From positions 124,001 to 188,000 of the forward strand of contig NW_020825331.1 in assembly GCF_003286085.1 (NCBI RefSeq): 64,000 nt of DNA. The letters are read 5' to 3'. A model generated the notes under the pieces. It was not told the DNA's origin, did not search any database, and saw only the letters and a list, made by a program, of their open reading frames with translations. Position numbers and translations under genes: made by a program. This document shows positions 22,318 to 34,282 of the stretch, in pieces (position 1 is the stretch's first letter; each line of letters begins with the position of its first letter). This DNA comes from Drosophila persimilis. Lineage: Eukaryota; Arthropoda; Insecta; Diptera; Drosophilidae.

Positions 22318-24205
22318 ACCACACCAGGAGTAAGTCTGCTAAGCGATATGTTTTTACTGTTTGCATATTTTTAGATATTACTTAAATATATTTGGAGTGG
22401 ATTGAATGCGTTTTTCATAGCATATGAAATATTCCAAATGGTATTCCAAAACCATCGGCATTAAACGTCTCGTGTAAGCCCTGTGCAGCGGCAGTAAGTG
22501 AGCAGCAGGAAGAGTAGGGAGCCACAGGCAGGAGTCTGAGCAGGAGCAGGAGCAGGAGCAGCAGCGACAGCGGCTTTTGTTGGTTTTGTATTGCAATGAT
22601 TTAGCAGTTTTTCGTCTGTGTTTACGCTGTGGATAAGGTTTGACGGCGTCGATTGTCGTTCGCTCTATCGCCTGCCTCCTTCCACCCCGCTGCCACGCTG
22701 CCACGCTGCTACCCGGTTGCATAAGAAATCAGCAAATTGTTGTGTTTTAATCGAACACTGCTTGCCCCTCGTTACCCTTGCGCTCCACCTCTCTACCGCC
22801 GGGGCAGACAATAGGCGGCGGTGCGCCAATAATCTAGCTGTCTTTCTCCAGCACACATTTTAAGCCGCAGACTGCATTGAATTCAATGTCTGCATGTGTG
22901 TCTGCTGTGTGTGTAAGTGAGTGAGTGATCAATATCCCACAATGCAGTGGCGCTGCTCCGGTCTGCTCTGCTCTCCCCCCTCTTCGCTGCCAGCTACTTG
23001 TGTAAATAACTGTCAGCCAATTGTTGTTTAATCGCCAGCTTAGCTCTGCCTTCTGACTTCTGCCTGGCTCTCCCCACGGCCAATACTCTGCTGTATGCCC
23101 ACTGTTCCCATCCGCTGGCATTGGGCTAGGGGATAAGTGCGTTGTACTTTAACAATTTAAGCAAAAAATAAAACATAAATACTCGCAAGAGAGCCTGGCC
23201 TCAAGGGGCCGCAGCTCTTGATATCCTTGCAGATCTACATACATATTGCGGCCCCCCAACCCCTCCCCCCTCAGCACGGGTCATTATATGGACGAGTGGC
23301 ATTGAGAGAGAAGTGGAGCAGTGGCTCCAGATGATGGACGCAGAAGCGACGGCAGATCCGATGGCTAATTAGTTGCACATTTTACATTAATTAATTTTCA
23401 TGGCATATCTGCTTTTTGGCCGAAAGTTTTGTCATAAGAAATTCCACAAGGCATTAGTAGCAGCCGCCGGCGTTGCTGCTGCACTTTCTATGCCCCCTCC
23501 CATACACCCACCATCAGGCCCCAGCCCCACAGTGTGGGGGGTGGGTGGCTGTGGGCCGTCTTTGATCCTGGTCTCCCGGCTAATTGGATTTAGTTAGAGC
23601 TAATAAAAGCGTTTACAAAAGAATTTCATTTTTACTGCAAATTGGCCTAAAATAATTATTTTGCCAAAGCAGCAACAATGGCCACTATAGAGCACAAGTG
23701 ATCGACTAAAAGATACCTATTATGTACATTTTTAGTGCAAAAAATATTTCTGGAAATTAGGGAAATTTTTTAAATGATATAAATTATGATTAGAATCTAT
23801 ATTATGACAATCGAATTATTAAATAAAATTCACTTGGTGGATGGCTACTTTAAAGATATGCATCTTTATGTTATGTTATAATAAAAGACATTAAGATAAT
23901 GATATCCCATCCTTTGGCTATCATTTTATGGTAAACGAATTTATTACGAACAGGCACTGCTTGGATACTTTGAAGATATGGAATATGGGTGTATCTAAAG
24001 GTATATGTAACCTTCCTCCATGCCGAATACACCCTTCGGTATAAGGGGCTATCGCAACGCAAAAACATCGTCTCATTCTCAATCCGAGTCCGAGTCCCAG
24101 TCCCAAACCCCGGCACCATTCGGCTCTTCTGTAAAGCCTAATGAACCGCCCAAGAGTGTTCGTCGTAATTGCCTTTCGTGGGAGACTGGACAGTCCCTAT
24201 GACCT

Positions 24206-24248
24206 CCCAGCCCCAGCCCCAGCCCCAACCCCAACCCCAACCCCAACC
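24206..24248. repeat. (CCCCAG)n(CCCCAA)n hexamer run
   Basis: Three CCCCAG units grade into about four CCCCAA units. The G-rich strand could fold as a quadruplex. Confidence 0.85.
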
Positions 24249-27129
24249 ACTCCATTGTCCTACACCCATCGCCCCCTACTACCACCAGACAGCTGTTGTC
24301 CGTTCTGGGGGCCTGGCACGTCTTATCGACATATATCGATAAAAGAATTAGCTAAATCGTGACTGCCACTTTGAACATGTCGCTGCCATTAATTATGGGA
24401 TGATGACATGACGACGCTCTCCACTACGCATCCGTATTCTCATCCACATCCACATCCGCATTCATGTTGTTGATTTTATTAGCTGGCCCACTTTCGATTA
24501 CGCCCCAATCCAACGCCCGATGCCACTGCTCACCTAATTAAAATCGACTTTTTGTGCAATTAATGCCCCCAAATCAAATTATCAGTTCAGGGCAAAAGTT
24601 TCCAGCTCGTGCGGCGCCTCAGCCCCAAAAAGTTCCATATTGGGGAGCGGGCAAATCACCGTGGCTGTAGTTCGTTCCGCATTGGTTAGACAAACAGAAC
24701 CAGAAGGTGGTTTGGTTTCTTTTTGTCTTAGTTCTCAGAGGAAGAACCGATTTCCATGACAAAAAATATACAAAGAACGAAGTAGTTCCGAGAGAATGGA
24801 TTGTTCTATTCAAATTGTTAACTTCTGATAATGAAATCAACCGAACTATGTCCTAGATTAGCAATTAAATTTCAAAGACTATAGATTGATGGCTTCTTCT
24901 TTGGTGTGCCTCATGAGTGGCATGGTTTCCAGAGCCCTGGCAGCGAGCAGCTGGAAAAGAATATACGACTATTTTCCACCAAAAGCAGAGATCAGGAATG
25001 TATTCGTTTGGTCGCTGTGGCGCTGTAGAAACAGAAATGCTATCCACATATTTTTTATCTCCTTATAAATTAATAAATTATAACATATATTCCTTATTGC
25101 CAAGGTTTGTACCGATTATTGTGAATTGAAATACGACTTACTGGATTATCTCTTGGCGGTATCAGCGGTGGGCCCACTTTGCCGTCTAATTGGGTGGATA
25201 AGACCTTGGTTTGGCAAAGTGGTAAAAATACTATGTGTTGACCGTATTTTTGTTCTTAACAAATTATAATCGCATCATATGTATTCCTCTAATAGCTGGA
25301 GCTCGCTTTGCGAAACCAGAAATCACAACCCCAATTCTGGCAGGTTTTTTCTCACGTTTTTGTGTGGTCTAATAAATTCCATTTCGATTGCCTTCCACTT
25401 GACGAGTCAAAGTCAAACCCAAAGTCGGGGCTCACAAATTGACACAAATAAAATGTTGAGTGGCCCTCAGATGTGCCGCCCCTCGGCCCCGGTCGCTTCC
25501 CCCCCCTCGAAAAGCACCGCCCGTTGGCTGCCTCTGGCCGGCAGTTTATCATGTCCGCCAGGAATAATTCAACTTTGCTTATTTCACACTTCAATTTTGT
25601 AGGTAAACAAAGTTTTTTTCCTTCGTGGACCCCAAAAAAAGAACCTCTAGTAAAGGCCGTAGCATTAAATCCCCTTATTCCCGGGGCCGCACCATTAGAT
25701 ACCCTTGCAAATAGGTGTGTTTCTTTTTTGTAAAGATATTTTCCATGAATGCCGGGGGATCTGATGCTTGTATAATTTCCGTAATATACCGATTTAAGCC
25801 CATAAAAATATGCAATTTTCTTACGCAATTTGGATGCTGATAAAACATAAATTACAGTTGCTTTCTTTTTCATCTGACCAAAACCGTGGTACAACCAAAG
25901 AAGAGTATTCGGAAAGGAAGAATAAATAAAAATACCCATAGATGGGGGAGGGAGTGGCTGCACCTTCAGTCGTCAAGTGAAAGCAAACAAATAAAAATGA
26001 TGAGCGGCCATATTCGAGGCAAAAGGGCGTCGGGCTGCGAGCCGAGCTGGAAGCTGAACAACAACTGAAATCCAGCTATATCCTTGGGGCATATTTTCCC
26101 CGAACCTCTGCCCGTACGCCTCCTGCCCCACAGTCGGAGTCCCTTTGGGCTTTTGTTATTGTAAAAAAGTTTGACTCTTTCCTGGGATCCCCCGATTGTG
26201 GGTGTGTGGGTTGCTGCCGCCCCGTTTGTGGGCAAATTAAAGCACAAATTGTGGCCAAGTTTTGTGAAAAATACGAACGGCAACTAGCCACCAGGGTAAT
26301 TCTTTCGACCAAGTCCGGCACATAAGTGCCCCACACCATACAGACCGCACCGCCCACTCGCTCGAACACGCACACACTCGCCTCAAGAGAGTGTCCTTGA
26401 GGAGCCCTATAAATATTATTATCATCATCGTTGAGTGCATGCTCATTGTGGGCTCTTCTTGTTGAAGCGTTTTGTTGTCTTTCACCCCACAGCCCATGAC
26501 CCCATGACCCATGGCCCTCCCGTACCCGCCCCCAGCTCGTTGCCGTTGCCAGCAAACTTTTCCCCGAGACTTTTGACGAGCGACGAACTTTATTGAGGGA
26601 AATTATCATTCGCTTGTGGTCCAGTTTGCTTTGATATTTAGTCCTTTCCTGGGATCCATAACTTTGCTCAACTTGCACAACTTTTGGGCGAGTACTCTTT
26701 CAGTACTCTGAGGTCGGGGTCTGTCATCTCTAAGGTTCAACGGCGACAATAGACATGTACTCTTCGATTTATCAGTGTTTCAATTACGCCTCATAAGACT
26801 TTTGAGCAATCCTTGTTACTTTAGTGCCTACGGATTCACTGATCGTTTGGAGCTGCGCCCTTCACTAATCTCGAAAGACTTATTGCCTGGTTTACAGCAC
26901 ATTTCACACTTTTACACTTCGAACCAGTATCACAGGTAATATTGGTAATCATCGTCCACCTACAATTTCTCGTACTTTTGCCGTATTCCTTCCTTTATTT
27001 CCACCTTTGGAATTTCCTCTACCTTACCCAGAACATTCTTTATATTTCGGTTGATCTCTTCCTGAGTTTCTAAGAATATTCATTAAAGCCCTTCACATTC
27101 CCTCTGAAGATGGGATGCTTGCTGGTTAA

Positions 27130-27460
27130 TTTGAAGGCAAATGGAACCAAACCTTCAGGTTTCAGCGGCGCACTGCTTAATCAACATGAAAACGAACCAA
27201 GGCTTCAGGCTTAGGTGATGAACTGCTTAAACCAAACCTTCAGGTTTCAGCAGCGCACTGCTCGATCGACTTGAAACGAACGAAGGCTTCAGGTTTGGAC
27301 GATGAACAGCTTGAACCAAACCTTCAGGTTTCAGCGGCACCCTGCTTGATCGCCTGCTTGTGAATTGAAAACGAACCAAGGCTTCAGGCTTAGGCGATGA
27401 GCTGCTTGCATGATAACTTCAAGGCAAAACGAACCAAACCTTCAGGTTTCAGCAGGAACT
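27130..27460 (+). repeat. Degenerate tandem repeat with alternating unit lengths
   Basis: Seven copies of a CTTCAGG-centred unit start near 27153, 27202, 27238, 27286, 27322, 27381 and 27440. Two variants alternate: AACCTTCAGGTTTCAGC and AGGCTTCAGGCTTAGG, each preceded by GAACCAA and followed by CTGCTT. The spacings are 49, 36, 48, 36, 59 and 59 bp, which is a higher-order repeat of about 85 bp that later expands to about 118 bp. I see no persistent reading frame. AACCTTCAGGTTTC is close to a palindrome. Confidence 0.8.
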
Positions 27461-28241
27461 GTTTGATCAATTGCTTGTGAAGGATCCAAAGTTTGTTTAT
27501 TTTATTATTTGCATGCATTTTTTGTATTCATTCCTTAAATTCCCACTAATTACTGCAACATATTTTAAATATTATTCCAACATGGATCTAAGTTCCCTTG
27601 AGTTGTTTATCCCCAGCCAAGGCTGCGAGCTCTGCCCTGAAAATCCCTCGGGTTCATTCTCCCAACTATATATCACACGCATTCCATTCAAATAATCCAA
27701 GGCAAGGCAGCAGCAAAATGTCAAAGACAAAGCCATAGAGAGAGATATATGTATGTATAGAGCACCAATGAGGGGTAACAACTAACGTGGCAATAAAGTC
27801 GCCTACAATAAAACACACATACTTATTAGCACTTTTTATAGGTAGCGAGCAGGCAGTCTGATTTGTAATTCTCAAGGCTCTAAACTTCCGGGGGCAAACG
27901 AGCTGAGAGAAAGGTATAGACGGGGCTAAGTAGGCATCCCGCATCCCGCATCCCATATCCCATATCCATATCCGGGGCATGGAGAAGAAGCAGCTGGGCT
28001 CATAAAAATACACAGACGACGTTTGGATTTTTAGAGTTGAACATAAAGCGCACAAGAATGGGAAGGTTCGCCTTCGATGAGCTGGAACCGTAAATACCCT
28101 TGGAAAATTCATGTTATAGCGCTTCGACGTGATCGGCCCCATTAAAAGTCATGCTGTGGAGCTTTTTTGGGTGTTACTCACCCGATTACTTATGCTTTGA
28201 ACGATTCTGCTAATGAATATACCCGAAAACCCTCCATTCAT
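27461..28241. other. Gene-free stretch
   Basis: No supported exon. There is a short run of CATCCCGCATCCCATATCC units near 27940. Confidence 0.5.
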
Positions 28242-28349
28242 ATGGCATACACAGCCTCATTGCAGGCATTGCTTGCCAGCAGAAGGCAGGAACAGCAGCG
28301 TCAGGACATCGAGCCGTACCACCAGCTCCCCCGGGAGGAGTTGGCATAG
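28242..28349 (+). CDS. Candidate short ORF or terminal exon (35 codons)
   Basis: An ATG at 28242 opens a 35-codon frame (stop TAG at 28347-28349). The frame contains a good acceptor, CCTCATTGCAG, after which exon sequence would begin at 28266 in phase 0. The peptide after the acceptor is hydrophilic, with RRQEQQRQDIEPYHQLPREE, and looks like a real helical C-terminal tail. It could be a microprotein with ATG start or the last exon of a longer gene; the nearest plausible upstream exon is not visible. GC content is higher than the flanks. Confidence 0.3.
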   Translation: MAYTASLQALLASRRQEQQRQDIEPYHQLPREELA

Positions 28350-28721
28350 TTTGGGCAAGGGTCCGGGGCGAGGCGAACTTTTTGTCTAAAGCAGCTCGTA
28401 AAAATGCCCAAGTGAATAATAATCATCAGAAGTGGGATTTCTCCGACCTCCCCCCCTATGACACCTCCTTCCCGCCATCGCCGTCGCCGTCGCCGTCGCC
28501 ATCACCATATGCGGCGGGGTCACATGTGTGAGTGGAGGTCGTGTCCGGGTCCAGAAGTTGCCTGCTTCCTTTATTTTGTTAGGGTGTGGAGGTGGAGCTG
28601 GCACAATCTTGTAACATACGAAAAACTAAACGAAATGAAAGGAAACTTTTATTGTCTCTGAGCAGGCGGACAGGCCAAAGAACACAAGGACAGACCCAGA
28701 CCCAGACCCAGAACCAGTGGC

Positions 28722-28753
28722 CGGACGGACGGACGGACGGACGGACGGACGGA
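28722..28753. repeat. (GGAC)n tetranucleotide run
   Basis: Eight GGAC/GACG units, the same class of tetranucleotide as the GACR run inside the INE-1/mini-me element at 17716-17740, but without its core. Confidence 0.85.
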
Positions 28754-31301
28754 TGGTGCAAAAGAAATTCCTTTCGAAGTAGGAAATAATTAAGCGTAAT
28801 TGAGTTAAGTTATTTCCTCTTGCAGTTTTGTTGAGACTATACCCGAGGTCGGGTCCGGGTCGGGAGTTGGCGTGTGGGTAAAATTTTGGATGGGTATTGT
28901 CCCGGGTTTTTTTTCAAGGATTTTCCTGCATTTTGGCGACTCTTCCAACTTCATCTCTCTGTCTGTCCATCTGTCTGCTGTTCTAAGTGATCTATTCAAG
29001 ATGATGAGCAAAGACACAGCAATGACGACTGCCTCCTATCTGCCTTTCAAAGTGCATTTTTTGAGCTGGTAATGAACTTCGTGCGAAACACTTGGCGAAA
29101 ATACACAATATTTATATATTCCAAAGACAAATTTAGGGGTTAATCGAGGCCGAGGCTTAGACTTCAGTTTCAGTGTGGTTAAGGTTTAAGGGCTTCTTGT
29201 TCTTAGAGATTATAAGCCATAATGGGGTTATGGCTTGAGTTTAAGTTTGCTTCGATTGGCTGCTATTTCGTATTGGTTAGGAGGTCCCTTCTTTGGAGGT
29301 CCAGACTTTGGATGAGTTTCACATCTGCTGGAATTTGTTTTGAATCTCAAGCGTTGTCTGAGTCATCTGGGTTCTCCATGCTAGAGTTTTGTGGGATCAT
29401 TCCATTTGTTGCCCCTTAATACTTTTTTGTATTTTTCTCAGTGCATTTCTGCCGCAACTAGAGAGGTTCGCGTTTCGTGTGGCAAGTTGAAAATCATTGA
29501 AGCGGCTGTTTTGTATCGATTTCAGTTAATGCGGTGCCACAATTTTCTGTTTTTCTTTCTTTGTTTTCCTTTATTTTTTGTCCTTTTTTATACCCTACAC
29601 TTTTTCCAGAGTTTTGCGGTATTATGAAAAGAATCCACAAGCCCATAATGGATAAGTATTATGGATCTTAATTCAGCAATGTTAATCAATATTTTATCTC
29701 TATTCAATCTAGTTTATATCTCGACATTTGTGGATATTTGTGAGGAAAACGCAAAGATAGTCCATCGATCTGTGAAAATTCCACCTTAATATGATTGAAT
29801 AAATCTCAAAAGGTTTTACTTGATTGATCTTTAAGGGTAATGAATGCTTCGGCCCTGGAATGGAACCACTCCTTCTTCTTTTTTTTTTGTTTTGTGTGTT
29901 TCCTCCGATTTTCCTTTGCCCTTCCGTTGGTTGCAGCTGTCAAATTGTGTTTTATGCAATAAGTAGCAAGTATCGGGGGGGCATCGACTGGCTGCTTTCG
30001 GAGCTGGGGCTGTGCGGCGATCGGACAGGGATGGGTGGTTCCGGGGTAGACCGAGAAAACTTCTTTATTATAGTTGCCCCCCCCCGTCACCCTTTGCGGT
30101 TCTGTCGCTATCTATTTCTCTGTCTCTTTCGGGGTTGCATTTTATTTAACTCAAATTGAAAGGGAGTGCCGAGTGGCCCCATCGCCCGATTGCCGCTTTG
30201 TGCAATTTATTGTTTTTATGCGTTTGTCGTGCACTTTTTAAGTAGTTGTCATGGGGTGGGACGTGGTGGGGGGGGGGGCATTATTAGATTTTGCAACAGA
30301 GAAAGTTTTTTCTGTTTCCAAATGGTTCGTGCCCCGCAGGTCTGATTGCCACCCGAAGGACACACACCTCCCAGTACAAATCACATTCGAACACCCCCAC
30401 CCATACACATACACAGACACAGACACAGTGTTGCAATTCAAATTTGTATAGGTGCTGTGGCAGTGGCACTTTAACGGGAGTTACAACCAATTAAAGTAAT
30501 TAGCCCTGGTTCGTCGTCTGTCAGCCAGTCCTTTGCAGGTCCACTGGAAACTGGCAACTGGCAACTGGCAACTGGCTCTGCCCCGAGGTGACAAATACCC
30601 TTTCACCCTTTCACCCATCACTCTAACGCTCTCCACTCCCTGCGGCTCCCTGTCGCCCCACGCCCCATCGGACATGTGAATGCGCTGTCCGTGTGTTTGT
30701 CAAATACGTCAACGCTTGTCGGTTGCTTGCTTCACTGCCGTCACACATTGACAAGTTGGCTTTTGGGGCGCAGCATAAGTCACAAGCCCACACACCCACA
30801 TACACACGGAGAAGTCGAGTGAGAGAGGGAGGAGGTGCGAGACAGACACAAGCAACGCTTGAATACTGGCCAAACCAATCGGCAGATACTCTGCGGCAGG
30901 ACCGCGAGCATACATATAGTATGAGCCTTCATGAATCCACAGAAAAATAATCTTTTTTGATCTTTAAGAATTCTAATTCTGGCTGCATTCAGCCAATCAA
31001 CTGCTGGCTCGTTTGGATAGTACTTAACCGGCAGCAGGAGGGACCAACATCGAAACCTGCAGCCCACACCAACACCCACAACCAAACTCCAAGAAGCACC
31101 CAACTCTCACACCACAAGATCTGGCGCAGGCCAGCACACAGGCGACCCAACTGTAACACCAGACCCACCCCAGCCACCAGCTCCAATCCCCACAACTGGT
31201 TGGAGTTCTGGCTTGTTCAGTCCACTTGGTTCGGTTCGGTTTGGTTTGGTTCGGTTCGTTCGCCTGTCAATTCACTCAATGACTATACAAAGCTCGCCCC
31301 A

Positions 31302-31302
<1 letters not shown>

Positions 31303-31332
<30 letters not shown>
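31303..31332. repeat. Poly-C tract (30 bases)
   Basis: An uninterrupted run of about 30 C, then ACACTTTGC and a GT run. The length may be approximate. Confidence 0.8.
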
Positions 31333-31861
31333 ACACTTTGCGTGTGTGTGTGTGTGGGGGAGAAAATCTCTTTTAATTGCCAATCGTGTGGAAAAATGAA
31401 TTTTCCATCGAATTAGTATTCTGTGGCTGAAATTCATTCATGAAGCACTCATTAGGAAATCCTCAACTGATGTTCGTTCGGCTACCCGCTCCCCCCACAG
31501 GACTCTCTTGTTGTTTTTTTTTTTGTGTCTGTTTTTGCCCCCCCTTCCCCGCCTCCACACGTTCTCAGTTTCTCGCTTGTTATGAGTTGAGTCAACATAT
31601 TTTGCAACACTTACGAGCACGAGTATGTGTGTGTAAGGGAAAGGGGAGGGTGATTGGTACGGTTGATGGGGCGCGGCTGGGGGGTAGGGGAGACAAGGAC
31701 CCAGCTCAACTACACCACCACCGCCAGCCCATGCCCAGCTAGTACTTGAAATCAAAATCAAGGAAGTGACTATAATTTTGGTGTAGCATGTTGTCGGTAC
31801 GTGTTCCAATATGTCAGCATCCGGTGATGGGTTTGCCACGTTCCCGTCCCTCTTTCGCCCC

Positions 31862-31885
31862 CTCTCTCTCTCTCTCTCTCTCTCT
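31862..31885. repeat. (CT)n microsatellite
   Basis: Twelve CT units. Confidence 0.9.
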
Positions 31886-33231
31886 TTCTCTGCCTTGGTG
31901 ATTTTGGGGCCCGCCTCCACACCAACTCACACCCGCTCACACGTGCACGCTCTGTTGTAGCTGCTGCTGTTCCGCTCCTTCTCCCGCAAGTGATATTTAT
32001 ATAAGGTGAGGAATACCCCCTCAAGTGGCATTTTTGTTGGTTGTGTCTGCCATCTGGCCTCTTACCTTATATTGATTTACCTTGACTGCTGCTTCTGTTG
32101 CCGGTGCTTTTCTCCCACACACCCCCTTCTCTGTGTGTGCGAGTGTTGAGCACTCTTCACTTATTTTATTGATGTTGTAAATTTCTGGTAATTGAGCTTA
32201 ATTTTTATACACTTGCCCCACAGACCCACCCTCCCCCACTGCCGTTTGCCATCAGCCATCAGCCATCAGCCATCTTCGTCTTTGTTTTATGTTGATTGCT
32301 GCTTGATGGCAGTGAGAGAGAGAGAGAAAGAGAGACCAAGAGTGAGAGAGGGGAAGACGCATTCGCCGATTGTCGGTTGAGAGATTTTTGAGGTATTCCG
32401 TTCGAACATGTCTAGTGGCTGACCAGGAGCAAAAGTCGAGAGTCGCATGACGATTGATGATAGAAGATGGATTATGGGAAGGGGAATTAGTGGAAGAGTG
32501 TACCGAGGAACACTCGATGTTCAAAGAAGAGCAGAGTGTCATACGAAGTGGACAGAGGAACACTCGAACGGAAAAGAGTCGAAAGGAATGTGGGTCACAA
32601 AATAAACCTGAGTGGAATTCAGGTCAAAGGTAGAGGAGCAAGTAATGGTACATTGCTTTTGTCCTTCTTTAATTGAAATTAAATGAAATAGTTTCTCCTC
32701 CTGCGTTTCCCCGACGAGACCATTCTCAATTACAGTTTCTCGGTGGTGCTTCTATCTTTTGGTTTTAGCTTTGACATTTTCGGCTTTTTCCTATATTATG
32801 CGACTGGGAGAAGTGCAGCCTGTCGGAGGAAAAACGCAAATAATGTCTATCGAAAACAAATCAATCACAGAAACTTCCTGTGTCTCCCTGAAGCAATCGA
32901 ACACATGGAAATACGCGAATAAACCAACAGAAATACATTATTCTCGGATATAGAAATCCCAGGGCTTTTTTCTCAGGTTTTTCTTGAACGCCCCACGGCT
33001 GTTTCCTCTTTGCTCTTTGATCGGATCAGAAACTAATGGGCGACTGGTCACCGAATTATTACCATAAGCCTACTGGTTACGACTCTACGAAGTTATTGTT
33101 ACCGATCAAACATCAAACGTAGATAGCCGCTTCGCATGTGTCAGTGTCGTTGTGTTGAAATTGTGTCGTTCAGAATTTTAGTCGCCGGGAAGCATTCACG
33201 GAGCTAGTGCTAGGGCCTGGGCTTAAGGAGG

Positions 33232-33432
33232 ATGGAGGAAGCCAAGCCGCCACTTCCACCCGACGAGGCAATCAGTCGTGTGACTCTGTGCAGACGTGGA
33301 TGCATGTCGTCCGGAAGAAGTTCGCAAGGTTCTGAAAACGGCCAGCCTTTTGAGGAGTTCAGCGTAGGATGTTGGTCAATGGCGAGATGTTTGCTCCTCC
33401 GTGAAGCAGCGAAGCTCCAGGTCCACAGGTAG
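33232..33432 (+). CDS. 66-codon ORF in the left arm, duplicated in the right arm
   Basis: ATG at 33232, stop TAG at 33430-33432. The N-terminus is acidic and proline-rich (MEEAKPPLPPDEAIS) and the middle is Ser/Gly-rich. The right-arm copy (37029-36829) has the same length with one Glu/Gly change near the end visible by eye. It overlaps the start of the longer frame in another phase, so it could be an upstream ORF or a first exon. No recognised domain. Confidence 0.3.
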   Translation: MEEAKPPLPPDEAISRVTLCRRGCMSSGRSSQGSENGQPFEEFSVGCWSMARCLLLREAAKLQVHR

Positions 33433-33716
33433 CTGCTTCTTACGGCCGTGAATTGCAGATCGAAGTGGAACGCACGGCGGACTCAGACTCGAAGATCCAC
33501 CTTAGCTCACTTCGCACCTTTATGACGGATAGGACACATAAAAGTGGTGAGTGGTGCCGCATCTGGAGGTTTGTGCTGGGGGCGCCTGTCATTACAAGGC
33601 AGTTCGAGCGGATTGCTCTTTCCTTGAGAAGTCTCTCTTATTGGAATCGATTTCGCACCGGACCGTCTGAGAGAAGGGCCGACATTGTGGAGGAGAAGTT
33701 ACAGCTCGAGCAGGTA
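33369..33716 (+). pseudogene. Broken copy of the arm's main reading frame
   Basis: It corresponds to the 148-codon frame of the right arm. The same ATG is present at 33369, but the twelfth codon is TGA where the right arm has TGG. About 35 bases are missing after SERR, so the downstream frame differs from the other arm. The open part after the stop reads QIEVERTADSDSKIHLSS and onward. Confidence 0.45.
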
Positions 33717-33951
33717 AGACGCGTCGAACAGCCCTTTCCGCCGCCTACAACGTCCCTACACCCCAGAAGCACAGATGATTCGCTCGATTTGCTGGTCGAT
33801 CTGTTGATATTGTGCCTAGTACTACGATGCGACTAAACCAGTGGGATCGTCTGTACTCTGCACTCTGTAAAACTTCACTCGATGAGGTGAGTCCCGAGTC
33901 CTGAATCCCATATGCTATCTGCATCCAAGCTAATCCCTACCTCTTCCGCAG

Positions 33952-34089
33952 ATCTCAAGGGCCCTTGTGGTGCCTTGTGGTGACATACCTCCAGCACTGG
34001 TCTCCAGACATCTCTGCCAACGTCTCTTTGCGCTGAGATCTGCAGTTCAGCTTTCGCGTCTGCCCGGGGTTCGACGCAAGATTGCTTGA
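33952..34089 (+). CDS. Candidate exon after the arm's internal intron
   Basis: It follows a 66 bp intron with donor GAG|GTGAGT and acceptor CTTCCGCAG. The frame reads ISRALVVPCGDIPPALVSRH and ends with TGA after about 45 codons. The same stretch is present in the right arm. The antisense strand is also open here, so strand choice is not secure. Confidence 0.25.
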   Translation: MSRALVVPCGDIPPALVSRHLCQRLFALRSAVQLSRLPGVRRKIA

Positions 34090-34282
34090 CTTGGGACTTG
34101 GGAACCCTCATCGCGAGAGAGTGTACCCAGGGACGGCCCTCGCCTTCGATTACTGGCTCTTGTTGCTTCAGATCCAGTTTCGAAGGGATATACAAATTAA
34201 ATGTCACTTTGGTTTTAACGCTCAGATCTGAGTTTTCTTCACATTTAATGGATATTTGCAAGTTTAGGGACTTCTCAAATAG

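Larger units (their letters stand above)
19706..27109. other. Gene-poor stretch
   Basis: No supported exon. It contains a 19-base C run (19995-20013), a possible small dispersed element (20456-20603), a GA run (22286-22314), GCAGGA hexamers near 22540, a CCCCAG/CCCCAA run (24206-24248), a single DRE-like TATCGATA near 24334, and possible element ends with ATACCCTTGCA at about 25697 and GAGTATTCGG at about 25905. Confidence 0.55.
28350..32834. other. Gene-poor stretch with microsatellites
   Basis: No supported exon. It contains a CGTCGC run (about 28478-28502), CAGACC and GGAC runs (28690-28753), a G run of about 12 near 30270, a 30-base C run (31303-31332) followed by GT repeats, a CT run (31862-31885), and GA-rich patches (32313-32350). 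Confidence 0.55.
32835..34205 (+). repeat. Left arm of a 4.5 kb inverted repeat
   Basis: About 1.37 kb that is repeated in inverted orientation at 36017-37395 with high identity by eye. This arm has about 26 extra bases at 33048-33075. It lacks about 35 bases after 33678 that the other arm has (at about 36551-36590). Within the arm are a conserved 66-codon ORF (33232), a broken longer frame (33369), a well-formed intron (donor GTGAGT at about 33887, acceptor CTTCCGCAG at about 33951), and a following open frame (33952-34089). I see no target-site duplications or terminal TG..CA. Confidence 0.88.

Noticed and set aside
24334-24341. DRE (TATCGATA) promoter element
   Set aside because: A single site with no start codon, exon or other core promoter motif nearby.
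25352-25963. 203-codon minus-strand open frame
   Set aside because: No domain and composition like non-coding DNA; it overlaps element ends with ATACCC/GAGTATT borders.
27130-27460. CRISPR-like array
   Set aside because: The repeats are degenerate, adjacent and of two alternating types, without unique spacers, in a eukaryotic genome.
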